Source of the DNA: Nemertoderma westbladi
Taxonomy: Eukaryota; Xenacoelomorpha; Nemertodermatida; Nemertodermatidae
Direction of reading: 5' to 3'
NCBI GenBank assembly: GCA_032718475.1
Contig: JAUCBJ010006281.1
Span: forward strand, 56,508-120,507
Length of the DNA stretch: 64,000 bases
In this document: positions 21,611 through 33,106 of the stretch, one piece after another
Layout of the letters: each line of letters begins with the position of its first letter
Numbering within the stretch: position 1 is the first letter of the stretch
The notes under the pieces: model-generated
Told to the model about the DNA's origin: nothing
The model's input: the letters and a program-made list of their open reading frames with translations, nothing else
Database searches by the model: none
Position numbers and translations under genes: made by a program

Positions 21611-22385
21611 TAATTATATTATTCATTTAATATGCAGTCTTATGTATTTTGTCTGTCTGCCTTAAGATTGATTAATTTAGAAAGTGTAACTGTTATGTAC
21701 TCTATAGGTTTATGATCTGCAATGTGTCGTCTATATTTAGGTTTATTATTCCACTTTTATCGTCCTAAATGTGTCTTACATCACTGGTGTTTCCACTTCA
21801 TTTTAGTTCACTATTTCATCTTTCCTTGCTTCATGTCAGGATGTTGAATGTCATACTCGAACTAATATTTCACTCTGCTTCATTCAGAATAACAAGTAAT
21901 TTCACAATAATAATATCCTTTCATTTTCTTTATTTTCTTTCATTATATTTCATATTAATTTCTCAATTTCTTTATTTCAAACAAACATACGAACAAGTTG
22001 GTTGTGGGTGGCCTATGGCCTTCACATGCTACTTTCGTCACTTATAATGCCCCAGCATCACCCTACCCCACCACCCCATCCCCCTTCCTGTACCTTCTGT
22101 TACTCGATATCCACTAAACCTTTCACAGTCATGCACCAGTGGAAATCTGTACTAGCTTTGCTACAGCTGACCACTGGCTGCACCCCAACACACCACGGCT
22201 ACGGCATATTATCATTAGGCCTATCATATCACCCACATTAACGAATAAATACTGATCAACCTTAAACATTTTATGGTGACCTTTGGTGTTGGGTTTTTTT
22301 GCAATATATAACGATATCGAAAGGTGAACTTCCGAAATTAAAGGCCCGGGCCTATCCCGGATTGAAATTGAAATTGAAAAATATT
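21611..22385 (+). other. probable LINE 3' untranslated region with (TTGAAA)n tail
   Basis: Non-coding, pyrimidine-rich sequence following the ORF1-like frame. It ends in GGGCCTATCCCGGATTGAAA and further TTGAAA units (22350-22380), a tail usual for CR1/L2-type LINEs. Together with 20737-21610 it may be one ORF1-only element that lost ORF2. Confidence 0.45.
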
Positions 22386-22599
22386 GACCATGGACAACGT
22401 AATAGTGTCTAACTTGTTGAAGGGCGATTACACAAATATACGTAAATAGTAAAATTTAACATAATAGTAAAAATATACAGTAAAAATAATAATAAAAGTA
22501 ATAAAAAAATAACTACCGACCCGCCATAAATAAATGAATGACTTGGTGACCAATAACTCAGTGCTGCGCGATAATTATATAGTGGCATATGTGGAAATA

Positions 22600-22985
22600 A
22601 TTTTAAAGCACAATATTACGGTTATCGAATATAATTCGGAGTATGAATCTATGTTGGATTTGGAATTGGTCGAAGCTTCTCGGTTTCTATGCGTTCTCGT
22701 TAGCACACGTTGGGGGTCTCCTAGAGTTTGTTCGCAACTACCGCCGCAATGAGGTCTCCAAAAACCTCTCATTATGCCGCTTGATGACTAAGCCACCAGT
22801 CTTGCAGCTGAGGGCATGTGTGCTGTGCAGGTGAATGGCTGACCACATCCCACACAATCGGCTGGCAGTCCTGGTGGTGTAAGGCCATAGTGGAGAGCGA
22901 GTCCATCTCGGAATACTTCTGGATCCAGGTCTGTGTTGTCTAGTGCAGAAGGTTGGGCATATTCATTATAAATGCCCTTTACCCT
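22600..22985 (-). pseudogene. retroelement C-terminal Cys/His fragment
   Basis: The minus strand reads [20 protein letters not shown] and [14 protein letters not shown]. After a one-base shift it reads [19 protein letters not shown]. The C-x2-C...H...C pattern followed by [10 protein letters not shown] is, from memory, a block found at the end of many invertebrate retroelement polyproteins. Only this block survives. Confidence 0.55.
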
Positions 22986-23781
22986 TGCCCCAGGAATTTT
23001 GGAATATCGTGCTTTCGAGGGAAGTTATTTAAATTTGTCCAAGTTTTATTAATGTTTAGTCCTTGAGAGTCTTGGGCTTCCGTATCTGTATATGTGCCTA
23101 ACTCTAAATATATACCGTTTCTTTAAGGATGTAATTAGTAATGCCTTTTATCAAAACTGTTTTGAATGTACAAGGAAACTTAATAGAAAATACCCTTTGG
23201 GCAGCCCTGAGGTGAAAAATATTGTATTCGATTATCCTGGCCAGAATGCAGAAATTAATGATGTTTAAGGGAGATGAAAGAGTTTGCACTGCTTATGGTG
23301 AAGAAACCCAGTACATATTTTATTTGTAATTGTAATCCCTATTATCCTTAAACAATAAACTTAAAACAATCCTTAAAGCAATCTTAACCAACAGTACATT
23401 TTTCATAAATTATTCCAGCGCCTTAGCGCAAGAGATATTGAGAATGTTTTCTTAGCAGATCATATTGGTGTCTATAGTATTAGAAAAATCTCAGATCATG
23501 AAACGAAAAACCAGAGCTAATGTCCTGAAACTCATTATAATAATGTTAACGTTTCAATTATATCACTTATTTCCCTCATCAAAATATGCAAATCTATCAT
23601 CCATCTACTGTATATACATTTTATATATAATTATCAAGAGGAGATATTTGAGAAGATACGATGTGAACATCAATTAATTCAAACTGGTGGTGGGTATTTC
23701 AGAAATATCAACAATATTATTGCTGAACAAATTTGCGAAATTCGTTTATATTTAAGGACCCAAATAATTAAGGGTAATTAT
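22986..23781. other. AT-rich sequence, nothing recognised
   Basis: No gene, RNA or repeat boundary seen. The frame at 23465-23677 is hydrophobic but has no family motif and no good splice context. Confidence 0.45.
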
Positions 23782-24336
23782 AGTAATTGTAGTTATAGAA
23801 TAGGCTTTCCAGGATTTGGAAGTCACCGAGAATTAATCGGAAACTTAAGGTCCGATTATTTAGAGCAGCAGTAGTTCCAGTACTCCTCTACGGGAGTCCA
23901 TGCTGGGCTCTAACTGCTGAGGACACCAAATCTCTGGATGGCACATTAACAAGAATGCTACGCCGGGTTCATTGTGTCAAGTACAATGCACACATCTCCA
24001 ACCAGACACTATATAACATTGGAGGTGTCTCATTGGTTCCCCCAAGCTTGACACTAGAACAAAATCGCCTCCGCTTTGCAGGACATTGCTTTCGCCGTGA
24101 GGACCAGCCAGTGCATAATCTTGTACTTTGGCAGCCTCATGGAGTGAATAAGCATGGTGGACAGCCCATGACTTTCTTGAGACGCATATTAAAGGACACT
24201 GGCCTTAAAGATGCGGATGATCTAGCAAATGTCATGGGTGATAGGGAGTTGTGGCGGTGCAATTTTGTTGACAAGCCGGCACAGCATTCTTAAAAATGCA
24301 GCTGCAATGCAGCATGCCGATCCTAGTAGTAGTAAG
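23782..24336 (+). mobile_element. RTE-like LINE copy, plus strand, 5'-truncated
   Basis: 3' part of the same LINE family on the plus strand: open coding from near 23810 (RT thumb) to the stop at 24291-24293, then CCGATCCTAGTAGTAG. AAGGGTAATTA occurs just before 23782 and just after the tail and is probably the target duplication. The last 112 codons are intact and nearly identical to copy C. Confidence 0.88.
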
Positions 24337-24536
24337 GGTAATTAATTATCACTATCACATAATACTTATCACTCATCAGATGTTCTTAGTTAACCCCCTA
24401 TTTTAAGAACTCTTAGGATGTAAGCACATGACCATAATGTTAAATATGTAACATGTTTTTAATTAGCTATTATTATTAATTAACTAAAATAATTACACTA
24501 CAGTCTATATTTTTTAATTTTGGTAATATTTTTCAG

Positions 24537-24656
24537 GCATCCACATATTGTACAAATAAAAACGCTGTGGTCACTTGCATAATGACATTTATTACAGTCT
24601 ACGCCATATCTACCCCAGTTATATGGGTATTTGATCTGGAAGGAGGTACCTGCCAT
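24537..24656 (+). CDS. class A GPCR exon: TM4 and start of extracellular loop 2
   Basis: A 40-codon exon too short for a simple ORF screen. It has an acceptor ATATTTTTCAG before 24537 and a donor GTTAGT at 24657. It encodes a hydrophobic helix (VVTCIMTFITVYAISTPVIW) and then DLEGGTCH. This matches TM4 with a Ser-x-Pro near its outer end and the loop-2 Cys that pairs with TM3 in class A receptors. Both ends are phase 0, matching the TM5 exon at 26146. The usual mid-TM4 Trp is not evident. The receptor would sit in the plasma membrane. Upstream exons (TM1-TM3, DRY) were not found and probably lie before the window or are hidden in repeats. Confidence 0.78.
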
Positions 24657-24979
24657 GTTAGTAAAATAACTCATATATATATACTGTATGTATTGTGATG
24701 ACTATTTGCAACTGAGTTCAAAATTCTCACTAGATCAAGAAAAGTATGCACTGGGAAAACTTGACAATCACTGTGCCCACGTAACATGGTGTCTCGATTC
24801 ACCATACAAATTTATTACAGATATATAATTCTTCTACGTCAAACAAAGTACAGCAATTTTAGCTAATCTGAAAAAGTTGATTAAATTTTAACAATTTTCA
24901 TGTTTCCTTAAAATTTGTGAACACGAACATATTTCCCAGATATTTTTAAGTTACAGAATATTTAGAAGTGCACCTATGG

Positions 24980-25757
24980 TATGGCATAAATTTGGTTTTA
25001 AAACCCCGTTACATTAAATCACGCGCAGAAACATTTATTTCACCTCTAAAAGCACACGGTTTTATTATTTACGGGTGAAATATTTCACAAATTGATTAAT
25101 TTCTCCTCCTATTTTAGGGGATGATATAAATGGACACATTTATGTGATTTTATCTTCCCCTTAGCGATTTGCTGATTTGGGAGGGAATTTAAATACACAA
25201 TTATGCTGTAATAAATCCGCCCACTAATGATTGGTTGATTTAGGGGAGAGTTTAAGTACACAATTATGCTGTAATAAATCCGCCCACTAATGATTGGCTG
25301 ATATAGGGGGGAATCCTTTGAAAATCCTCTATTTCCTAAATTGTAGGCTACCCCTTGCGGTACTGTTGTACAGTATGTCATTTTCAAATAGGCCTTTCAT
25401 TATATTTCGATAAATTATCCAATCGCTTGGGGTGGATATTATTTCAGCCAATCACTAGCGCGAGGTTCTAATAACACTAATAAACTCCATCCTATTCCAG
25501 CCAATCATTAGCACGAAGATTTAATACACCATAATTGTGTATTTAAATTCCCTCCTAAATCAGCCAATCGCTAAGGGGAAGATAAAATCACATAAATGTG
25601 TCCATTTATATCATACCCTAAAATAGGAGGAGAAATTAATCAATTTTTTGAATTATTACACCCCGTATATTATAAATCCGCGCCCTTTTGGAGGTGAAAT
25701 AAATGTTTTTGCGCGTGATTTAATGTAGCGGGGTTTTAAAACCAAATGTATGCCATA
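24980..25757. mobile_element. 778-bp fold-back MITE with very long inverted repeats
   Basis: The ends are TATGGCATA...TATGCCATA, and the arms (about 24980-25270 and 25480-25757) are long imperfect reverse complements. A 6-bp duplication CTATGG flanks it (24974-24979, 25758-25763). A 61-62 bp block containing ACAATTATGCTGTAATAAAT is tandemly repeated in the left arm. No transposase is encoded. It sits in the intron between the TM4 and TM5 exons of the GPCR. Confidence 0.9.
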
Positions 25758-26145
25758 CTATGGACTATCGTTATGAGTTTCAATGCAACTCGCCTGTTGA
25801 GGTCGTGTTGCTGAAAACAAGTCCATTAACGTAATTTTGTGAAAGGTGTGGTACAAGATAATTTACAGTATTAAAGAAAGGTTAACGCTGAAAGTAGCCA
25901 ATCCGAAGTCTCCTTTCTCTTGGCTATTATTTGTAAGGGAGTCAGAGCGCCATTTTAACTCCCAAGGCCTAAAACTACCACTATCCAATCCTTTTCTTTA
26001 CTTCTCCCCATATTCCAGGTTCCCATTGCAACTGGATGGACTGACTGACTGGGTTGGTCCTTTTTTTGGCTCGAACTCACGACCATATAGACGGACACCC
26101 TGGTATTACTATAATTTATCGATGCCTGTTATTTATTTTTTGCAG

Positions 26146-26301
26146 GTGAGCTTCTACGTCAATCAAGTGGCTGCTAAGGGTATCGTGTATTTTATGGAAT
26201 TTGCTCTTACACTCGGAATTCCATTTCTTATTATTCTTCTTACAAACGTAATTATTATCTACAAGATAAAAGAGAGAAATTCAAAGCTAAGAAAACTTAA
26301 A
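26146..26301 (+). CDS. class A GPCR exon: TM5 and start of intracellular loop 3
   Basis: 52-codon exon between the acceptor TTTTTTGCAG (ending 26145) and the donor GTTAGT (26302), phase 0 at both ends. It starts VSFYVNQVAAKGIVYFMEFA, completing loop 2. TM5 follows with the conserved Pro (GIPFLII) and Tyr near the cytoplasmic end (VIIIYKIKER), then a basic loop-3 start (NSKLRKLK). Residues upstream of 26146 in the same open frame belong to the intron. The next exon is 33.7 kb away at 59965. Confidence 0.85.
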
Positions 26302-26378
26302 GTTAGTGCTATTGGTTCGCATTTCAATATTTATTTAACCCACTAGGGTAGGTAAAATATGTGAGACCCATAATATTA

Positions 26379-26397
26379 CCCCCCCCCCCCCCCCCCC
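26379..26397. repeat. C19 homopolymer
   Basis: Uninterrupted run of 19 C, 77 bp after the TM5 exon donor, in the GPCR intron. Confidence 0.9.
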
Positions 26398-26878
26398 TCC
26401 CCCACACCCCCATGATGTCATAAACGGGAGGGATTGTGGTAGGATTGGATGGATGTGGTGGATTGTGGTACTTTTCTTCCTCTAGGACTACTACTGTATC
26501 TCATCATCATCTAATTCGGTTGCGGTGGTATTCCTATTAAATATAGACTGTAAATAATGATGTGTTAACTATGAATACAACTTTTGCGCCCAAGTTATTA
26601 TGAATGCACCCAAATGTTTCTCTGTCCCTAATATGACTTAAAATTACCGCTAATCCTTATCCTTTCCCCAATTTCCTATACTAACTATTAATAATTTTTA
26701 CGTAAAGAACCGAATACATACAGCAATACTGGATTACTTCATAGCACTAATATCATTTATCTAAGAAAAAATATAAAAAATTCGGGTCTGTTTCTTACTT
26801 ACTAAATATTCGAACGATTACCTACGAAACATATAAACGATTGCCAGGCATTGTAACAGTAACAGGCGGGGTGGGGCA

Positions 26879-26898
26879 GGGGGGGGGGGGGGGGGGGG
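26879..26898. repeat. G20 homopolymer
   Basis: Uninterrupted run of 20 G within a G-rich stretch of the GPCR intron. Confidence 0.9.
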
Positions 26899-27164
26899 AT
26901 GACTATACAATTAAGTTTGATTAGCTGCTTGAAAGCAATGTTGCAATGTTGCGTGTTTTCAAGGAAGTCCAGGTTAAGGTTAAGTGGTGGGCCAATTCTG
27001 CAATTCATAAAATTCAAAATGGAAGTACAGCAGGTACGGTACCTGTTTCCAGTGTTTTTTTGTGTTTTATAATAACACATAGGAATTACTACGCGAAATC
27101 GAAGGGTAACCTACGCCACTACGCCTTTGTGGTGGACTTGGTGAACACTGCAGACACATTATCC

Positions 27165-27465
27165 TGTAGACTAGTCGATAGTCTACCGGTCCTAGTAGAC
27201 TAGAACCGGTAGACATTGTGCTACTATCCGAGTAGAACCGGTAGACATTGTACCCCTATCCGAGTAGAACCGGTAGACATTGTGTTACTATCCGAGTAGA
27301 ACCGGTAGACATTGTACCCCTATCCGAGTAGAATCGGTAGACATTGTACCCCTATCCGAGTAGAACCGGTAGACATTGTGCTACTATCCGAGTAGAACCG
27401 GTAGACATTGTACCACTACCCGAGTAGAACCGGTAGACATTGTGCTACTATCCGAGTAGAATCCT
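27165..27465. repeat. about 32-bp minisatellite
   Basis: About nine head-to-tail copies of a unit containing GAGTAGAACCGGTAGACATT. Copies differ mainly in a GTGCTACTATCC versus GTACCCCTATCC half, giving a two-variant pattern. Confidence 0.9.
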
Positions 27466-27854
27466 ATCCGTTCCTACCCCAATCTATGAGACTTCACTCA
27501 CAACTAACTGACACTCTCAACCTGTTCCGTTCTTACCCCAAATAATTAATATATGTAATATGTAATATTTAATTCATAATAAGCCCATGAAAAGTTTTAT
27601 GATGCGATAATATTATTATAATAAATGTTATGGAGGTGATAGATAACGAAACAACAACTAAATTGTGCATTTTATTTATTAAATACAAGCCGTGTAATTG
27701 CTGGATTGGATAAGTTTTTGAGATTCATTATTTACATAGAGTAGAATATAACACGAACACTAATAACATTAATCAATATATAATCTGTATTTACCTCCCC
27801 TTCATCTAATGACAGTTAATAACAAACACAAGAACCAAATGATACATCATTAAT

Positions 27855-28100
27855 ATAAGAATTTGTATATACATACAGTATAGAGGACTAGAACTGACGA
27901 GGGTTAGGGTGTTACCGGTACTGGTTGGGTGAAGGAGGGACTGACGGGCTGAAGTACGGAAGTAGGTACCTGTAGTTCAGTAGTTGGTAGTGTTACCGGT
28001 ACGGTACTGGTCTCTATGTGTTTGGATAATATAGTACCTAACATTACACCGAACTACGAATAATAGAACTGACAGAGTGAGCGTTTTGATAATCGTATAA
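27855..28100 (+). repeat. 5' LTR of the 27.9-32.4 kb element
   Basis: 246 bp sharing the block TAGAGGACTAGAACTGACGA onward with 32137-32379. No clear TGG primer-binding site follows; the next bases are GCTAACCGG. Confidence 0.8.
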
Positions 28101-28129
28101 GCTAACCGGCCTTTCAGTCAGTTGTAATC

Positions 28130-29059
28130 ATGGCTCAGAAACTGTCTGACTATATCAAGAAGTATACGGGCGAAGGCGATCCATCAGCATGGTTGATGCG
28201 GTTCGGGGACACCTATGATATCATGATTGTAGAGGCTGGACTAAAAGAAGAATCGAGGGCAACTTATCTTCGGATGTCATTGGAGGGGGTAGCACACGAT
28301 GTGGTCAGTCAGATGTCTGAGGACGACAAGAAAAGTTGGCAAGCAATTAGGAAGGCGTTGATAACTGCTTTCGCATCCAATGAATATTCGGCATATGACC
28401 AATTTAAACAACGGCGACTAAGAGATGGCGAGGCATCAGATACATTCGTTGCAGAATTAAAACGGCTTCAGTGGTTGGTTACTAATGGAGATATACAGTC
28501 AGACTGTGCCAAGCGACTATTGGCTGTACAATTTGTGAGTGGACTACCGGACGAAATACAAAATGAAACCAAGGCGTTGGCTGGAGAAACCGAATTGACT
28601 AAACTTCTGGTGCAGGCAAGGCGGCTGTTATCTGAGTCGGAGCGAAAGGATGACGGACATCAAATCGTTGGAGCGATGGCGAGGGTTGGGGGCTGGAATG
28701 GGAACGGAGGAGCGCGTCCTAGTCCGATGGGAGACTTTAACCAGGATTACAGAGGAAACAACTGGAAGCAACGAAACACTAGCAATACACGAGGGCGAGG
28801 ATGGGGCCAGGTGAGAAGCACAAGCGGTAATTGCTATAGGTGCGGTAAACCTGGGCATTTCGCACGAGATTGCTATAGTAATAGTGAAGGAGGAAACAGA
28901 CCTGGGTCAGGGGGTAATGGATTTAGACCGAAAAATGGTCCAGGTTGTTTCCATTGTGGAGCCGCCAACCATTTGGCACGGGGATGTGTAGCGTATGGAC
29001 AAGTTGTAGAGGGACAGCAGGTAGTGGCAGGACCGGGAAATGAGCAAGGGGGGACATAA
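28130..29059 (+). CDS. Gag of the Gypsy-like element (309 aa)
   Basis: Intact frame opening 30 bp after the 5' LTR. The capsid part contains SAWLMRFGDTYDIM, DDKKSWQAIRKALITAF and YDQFKQRRLRDGE, the usual Ty3-type Gag pattern. Two CCHC zinc knuckles follow a Gly/Arg/Asn-rich linker (CYRCGKPGHFARDC near 245 and CFHCGAANHLARGC near 280). It forms the particle and binds RNA. It ends in TAA; the next codon continues in the same frame into protease, so Gag and Pol are separated by a single stop. Confidence 0.9.
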   Translation: MAQKLSDYIKKYTGEGDPSAWLMRFGDTYDIMIVEAGLKEESRATYLRMSLEGVAHDVVSQMSEDDKKSWQAIRKALITAFASNEYSAYDQFKQRRLRDGEASDTFVAELKRLQWLVTNGDIQSDCAKRLLAVQFVSGLPDEIQNETKALAGETELTKLLVQARRLLSESERKDDGHQIVGAMARVGGWNGNGGARPSPMGDFNQDYRGNNWKQRNTSNTRGRGWGQVRSTSGNCYRCGKPGHFARDCYSNSEGGNRPGSGGNGFRPKNGPGCFHCGAANHLARGCVAYGQVVEGQQVVAGPGNEQGGT

Positions 29060-29503
29060 TTGGCGCCAGTCAGTAGTCGTCTCCCCAGTGAACAGATAGG
29101 CGATTTTCCAATGAAGATGGTAAACTGCGGTGGGAAAATGGTGGATTCATTTGTTGATTCAGGGTGTTCCCAGAGCATATTACGTATGGAATTTGCGGAA
29201 TGGATTAATGGCGTTTTTAATAAATCAGCCGGGAAGACAGCAATAACAATGTTAGATGGGACTTCATCCACAAATGGGGTAGGGACATTTAGAACAGGGT
29301 TGCAAATGGATGGGTTGCCGCAGATGAGCTGGGAGTTTCTGGTAGTTGATAGAATAGTTGGAGACGCGAATATGATATGCGGTTGGGACTTAATAAAAAA
29401 AGATTGGCGGTGTGTCATTTATAGTTTCACCGAATGGGAATGTGAAAGTAAATGTGGGACCAGAACAAGCACCAGTAGTAGTGGGAATGACAAGGACGGT
29501 TAG
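29060..29503 (+). pseudogene. protease region of the Gypsy-like element
   Basis: Continues the Gag frame directly after its TAA. It contains DSFVDSGCSQSIL with the DSG active site of a retropepsin and NMICGWDLIKKDW near its end, so the protease core looks complete. It ends in TAG at 29501; RT continues in another frame that overlaps from 29412 (a +1 shift). The first codon is TTG, so there is no independent start. Confidence 0.75.
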
Positions 29504-30272
29504 TGAACCAGTCATCCGGATTGAGAAGAATGATTTTACTGCAAATTTCGATGGGAAATGTTGGGAGGTGGAATATAAATATGAAGGGGGTGTTCCACCA
29601 GAGAAATTAAATAACACAAAAATGGAATATTACATACCTGAGGAGCTACGAAGTAAGTATGAGAAGGGTGTTCAAGAGTGGATTGATCGGGGATGGCTGG
29701 CAGAGTTTCATGGGGAATATAAAGCGATTATTCCCCTAATGGGTAAGAATGAACCTAGAAAAGACAGGGTACGGCCGATAATGGGCTTTAGAGAACTAAA
29801 CGAATATCTGATAAAGCAACCTGGTGTAGATGCAGCAGCGAGTGTGGAAAAATTAAGGAAATGGATTAGAATGGGGGAAGATACTGCAATTATAGATCTC
29901 AAGTGGGCATATATGCAAATCAGAGTAAAAACGTCGCTACATGTATATCAAACCGTGAAATACAAAGGTAAAATATACTGCATGACCAGACTGGGATTTG
30001 GGTTGGGGCCTGCACCCAAGATATTGGATAATATCGTAGAGAAAGTTCTAGAACAGGATACAAAGATTCTAGAATCAACTGACAGCTTTAGGGATGACGT
30101 ATATGCGGACCTAAGATTAAAAACTGCAAATGACATTAAGCAACATCTAGCAAATTATGGACTTGAATCCAAGGATGCAGTGATGATTAAGGAAGGAGCT
30201 AGAGTTTTAGGAGTACATGTTCAAGGGGGGAAATGGAGACGTAACGAAACTAGTGATACCTATAACTCATAG
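29412..30272 (+). pseudogene. reverse transcriptase of the Gypsy-like element
   Basis: RT palm and fingers are visible: RVRPIMGFRELNEYL, AIIDLKWAYMQIRV, YCMTRLGFGLGPAPKI. The active-site box reads FRDDVYAD where YxDD is expected; the two Asp remain but the Tyr is gone. Frame breaks at both ends (from protease, and near 30217 into RNase H) make this copy defective. Confidence 0.78.
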
Positions 30273-30972
30273 GAAACTTCTATCAGTTGTAGGACAATTA
30301 CGAGGTAATTATCTAGTTGGTGGTTGGTTGAGGGTAGCATTGAGCTGGCTACAACGTCAGGTAGCTGAAATTACTATGGATTCACAAATCGATGAAGGAG
30401 TGAGAGAGAAACTACTCGAAGTTATTAGACGAGTTCAACGAGAGGACCCAGTTGGTGGTACGTGGCCCATTAGTGACAGTAAGCAGGGAGAGGTATGGGC
30501 GGACGCTAGTAACTTGGCCATAGGGGCAATGATAAAGATTGGAGGACACATAGCGGAGGATGGCTCATGGCAAAGGAAAAGCAATGATGCTGAGCATATT
30601 AACTCGGCCGAATTAAGTGCGATAATAGCAGGAATAAATATGGCTATTGAATGGGAACTGAAAGATATTAAAATTTTTACAGATTCTGCAACCGTATATT
30701 CATGGGTAAAGGCTGTGTTAAACGACGAACACAGAATAAGGACAAACGGAATGTCAAAAATGTTAATAAGGCGCCGATTGGAACTTCTAAGGAAAACAGT
30801 ACAAGAATTCGAACTGAAAACAACAATACAACTAGTAACATCAAAGAAAAATCAAGCAGATTGTTTAACACGTGTTCCAAAACAATGGCTAAATAAAAAA
30901 GAAGTAATTGCTGCATTAACAGTCACAGAAAATACCGAGATTGGCAATGATGAGGTTAATATAGCAAAGTGA
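30217..30972 (+). pseudogene. RT end and RNase H of the Gypsy-like element
   Basis: Starts in a +1 frame relative to RT. It contains RNase H blocks GEVWADASNLAIGAMI (first Asp), NSAELSAIIAGINMAI (Glu), IFTDSATVYSWV (Asp) and KKNQADCLTR (last Asp). All four catalytic acidic residues are visible. It ends in TGA at 30970, after which the same frame continues into integrase. Confidence 0.78.
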
Positions 30973-32084
30973 GTGAAAGAACTGCATGAAATTGCACATA
31001 TAGGATCTAGTAGACTCGAACAATTATGTGAAGTAGACCGCAAGTTAAAAGAAGGCGATAAGCACAAAGACATCATTATGGAAGTGTGCAAGAATTGCAA
31101 CGATTGTAAAAGTATCGACCCAATTCCAGTGAAAGTGAATCAAGAAGGAAGTTGTAAAACTGAAAATATATGGGAACGAATGTCCGTTGACTTTTCAGAC
31201 TATGAATCAAGCTGCTACTTAACTGTCATGGATTGCAGCTCAAACTTTACTATTTGGAATAAAGTACCAGATAAGACAAGTAACCAGGCGATTAAAGCAC
31301 TCCAAAGAGTATTTATAGAATGGGGTCCACCAGAGGAACTGATTCCAGATCAAGGGCCCGCATTTCGAAGTCAAGAATTTAAAAACTTTTTAAGATATGG
31401 GAGGTGAAACTGAAACCTTCTTGTGCATACCAGCCTAAGGGAAATCCGGTAGAGAGAATGCACCGCACAATAAAGGCATGGGCGGCAAGATCAAAGAAGA
31501 ACCCAGTACAAATCACTTTTTGGTATAACAGGAGTTCTATGAAAGGCAAGGAGAGCCCTTTACAAAAAATGATGAAAAGTCGTGAAATAAAGTTACCAGG
31601 TGTAACGAAATTGAAAGAAGAAAAAGAAATACAAAACACACCAATCAAAATTGGAGAATTAGTATATGTGAAACCGGATCAAAGGTGGAGATGTTATAAA
31701 AGGTGGAATGGGCCAGTAAAAGTTGAAGGAGTGCCAGACGAACACTCGGTTATAGTGAACAAAGTTAGACATCATTTACAAGATGTTAGAAAAGTAAATA
31801 TAGAGAGTGAAGTTAACTCTAGGCAGACGACAAGAGAATCCGATGGAGAGGAAATGATAGATGGTGATTCAGAGGACTCATCATATTACGATAATTTAGA
31901 TGATGATAGAGAAACCATACAGTATATTGATGATCAGAATAATATTCAAGGTGGGGATGATAATAGTGATGACGATGTAGTTGACGATGATAGTAGTGAT
32001 GACAATGTTGGTGACAATCGACGATATATTACAACTCGATGTGGAAGAGAGTCAAGGCCACCCAATAGATTTGTCCCCGATTGA
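30973..32084 (+). pseudogene. integrase of the Gypsy-like element (frameshifted)
   Basis: In frame after the TGA. Zinc-finger part HEIAHIG...CKNCNDC, then catalytic Asp in SVDFSDYESS and in IPDQGPAFRSQEF. A frame change near 31404 leads to GNPVERMHRTIKAW with the catalytic Glu, the C-terminal DNA-binding part and an acidic Asp/Ser-rich tail (31940-32080). Two breaks within integrase make it a pseudogene. Confidence 0.78.
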
Positions 32085-32136
32085 AGGATTGTGAAATAAT
32101 AAAAAACATTGAGTTTATATATAAACTGGGGGTAAT

Positions 32137-32379
32137 ATAAGAATATAATATACATACAGTATAGAGGACTAGAACTGACGAGGGTTAGGGTGTTACTGGT
32201 ACTGGTTAGGTGAAGGAGGGACTGACGGGCTGAAGTACGGAAGTAGGTACCTGTAGTTCAGTAGTTGGTAGTGATACCGGTAAGGTACTGGTCTATGTGT
32301 TTGGATAATATAGTACCTAACATTACACCGAACTACGAATAGTAGAACTGACAGAGTGAGCGTTTTGATAATTGTATAA
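32137..32379 (+). repeat. 3' LTR of the 27.9-32.4 kb element
   Basis: 243 bp, colinear with the 5' LTR. The preceding CTGGGGGT may be the polypurine tract. Confidence 0.8.
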
Positions 32380-32529
32380 TTAATTAGTACAAGTAAAACA
32401 TTAACGGTTGTAGAATCTATTGTTAATGAGACTAAGGTGTTCGTTCATACATAGTAATTAACAAAAATAACACAAATAGTAGCTATATGGCTGAATCAGT
32501 ATTCATTATTTTAAGATTTTAAGTTAAAC

Positions 32530-32930
32530 ACAAAGAGAAAAACAGAAATATTGTGACTCAGAGACCTGGTCTCAGTTGTCGCAGAGACTTGAGACTGTCT
32601 CGGTAAGTTACTGCAATAATCAAACCATATATAGAGACTTGAGTCAATGCCAGTAGCCACAGAGACTGGAGTCCCCATCGTTATCTATAGAGACAATTCA
32701 ACCAGAAGCTACATAGAAACCGGGGACAATTTCATAGCGATAACGACTTGAGACAGTTTAAGTCAAAGAGACTGGAGGGAGGTAGTTATAGTAGTCACAA
32801 AGATGGGAGACAGTATAAGACAATTAGACAGGAGGTAGTTTCAGATGACACAGAGACTAAGACAGTTTCTGCACGAAGACAATATCAGTTAGCCATAGAG
32901 ACTGGATACATAGATAGATAAATTATATAA
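32530..32930. repeat. degenerate AGAGACT-rich repeat tract
   Basis: The core AGAGACTGGAG or its variants recur irregularly about every 25-40 bp. No open frame persists through it. Probably a decayed minisatellite; period uncertain. Confidence 0.55.
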
Positions 32931-33106
32931 CTGTATAAGAGACAATATTTATATGTTTATATGTTTATATATCTAGGTTTTATATCTGGGTTTAATATAC
33001 TAATTAAATTAATAACTAAAAATTTACTTATTAACTTAAGACTTAAAACTAAGATACCACAAAATTCAATAGTTTATCGGATTTCAGTACTATCCAGTAC
33101 CACCAC

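Larger units (their letters stand above)
27855..32379 (+). mobile_element. Gypsy-like LTR retrotransposon with both LTRs, coding decayed
   Basis: About 4.5 kb. LTRs are 27855-28100 and 32137-32379, flanked by a possible 5-bp duplication TTAAT (27850-27854, 32380-32384). LTR ends are ATAAG...GTATAA, not TG...CA, so exact borders are less certain. The LTRs differ at several positions (roughly 3% by eye). Order inside: Gag, protease, RT, RNase H, integrase. It lies in the large GPCR intron. Confidence 0.85.

Noticed and set aside
23465-23677. Hydrophobic plus-strand frame upstream of the GPCR TM4 exon as a TM1-TM3 exon
   Set aside because: No DRY or other class A motif, and no matching phase-0 donor.
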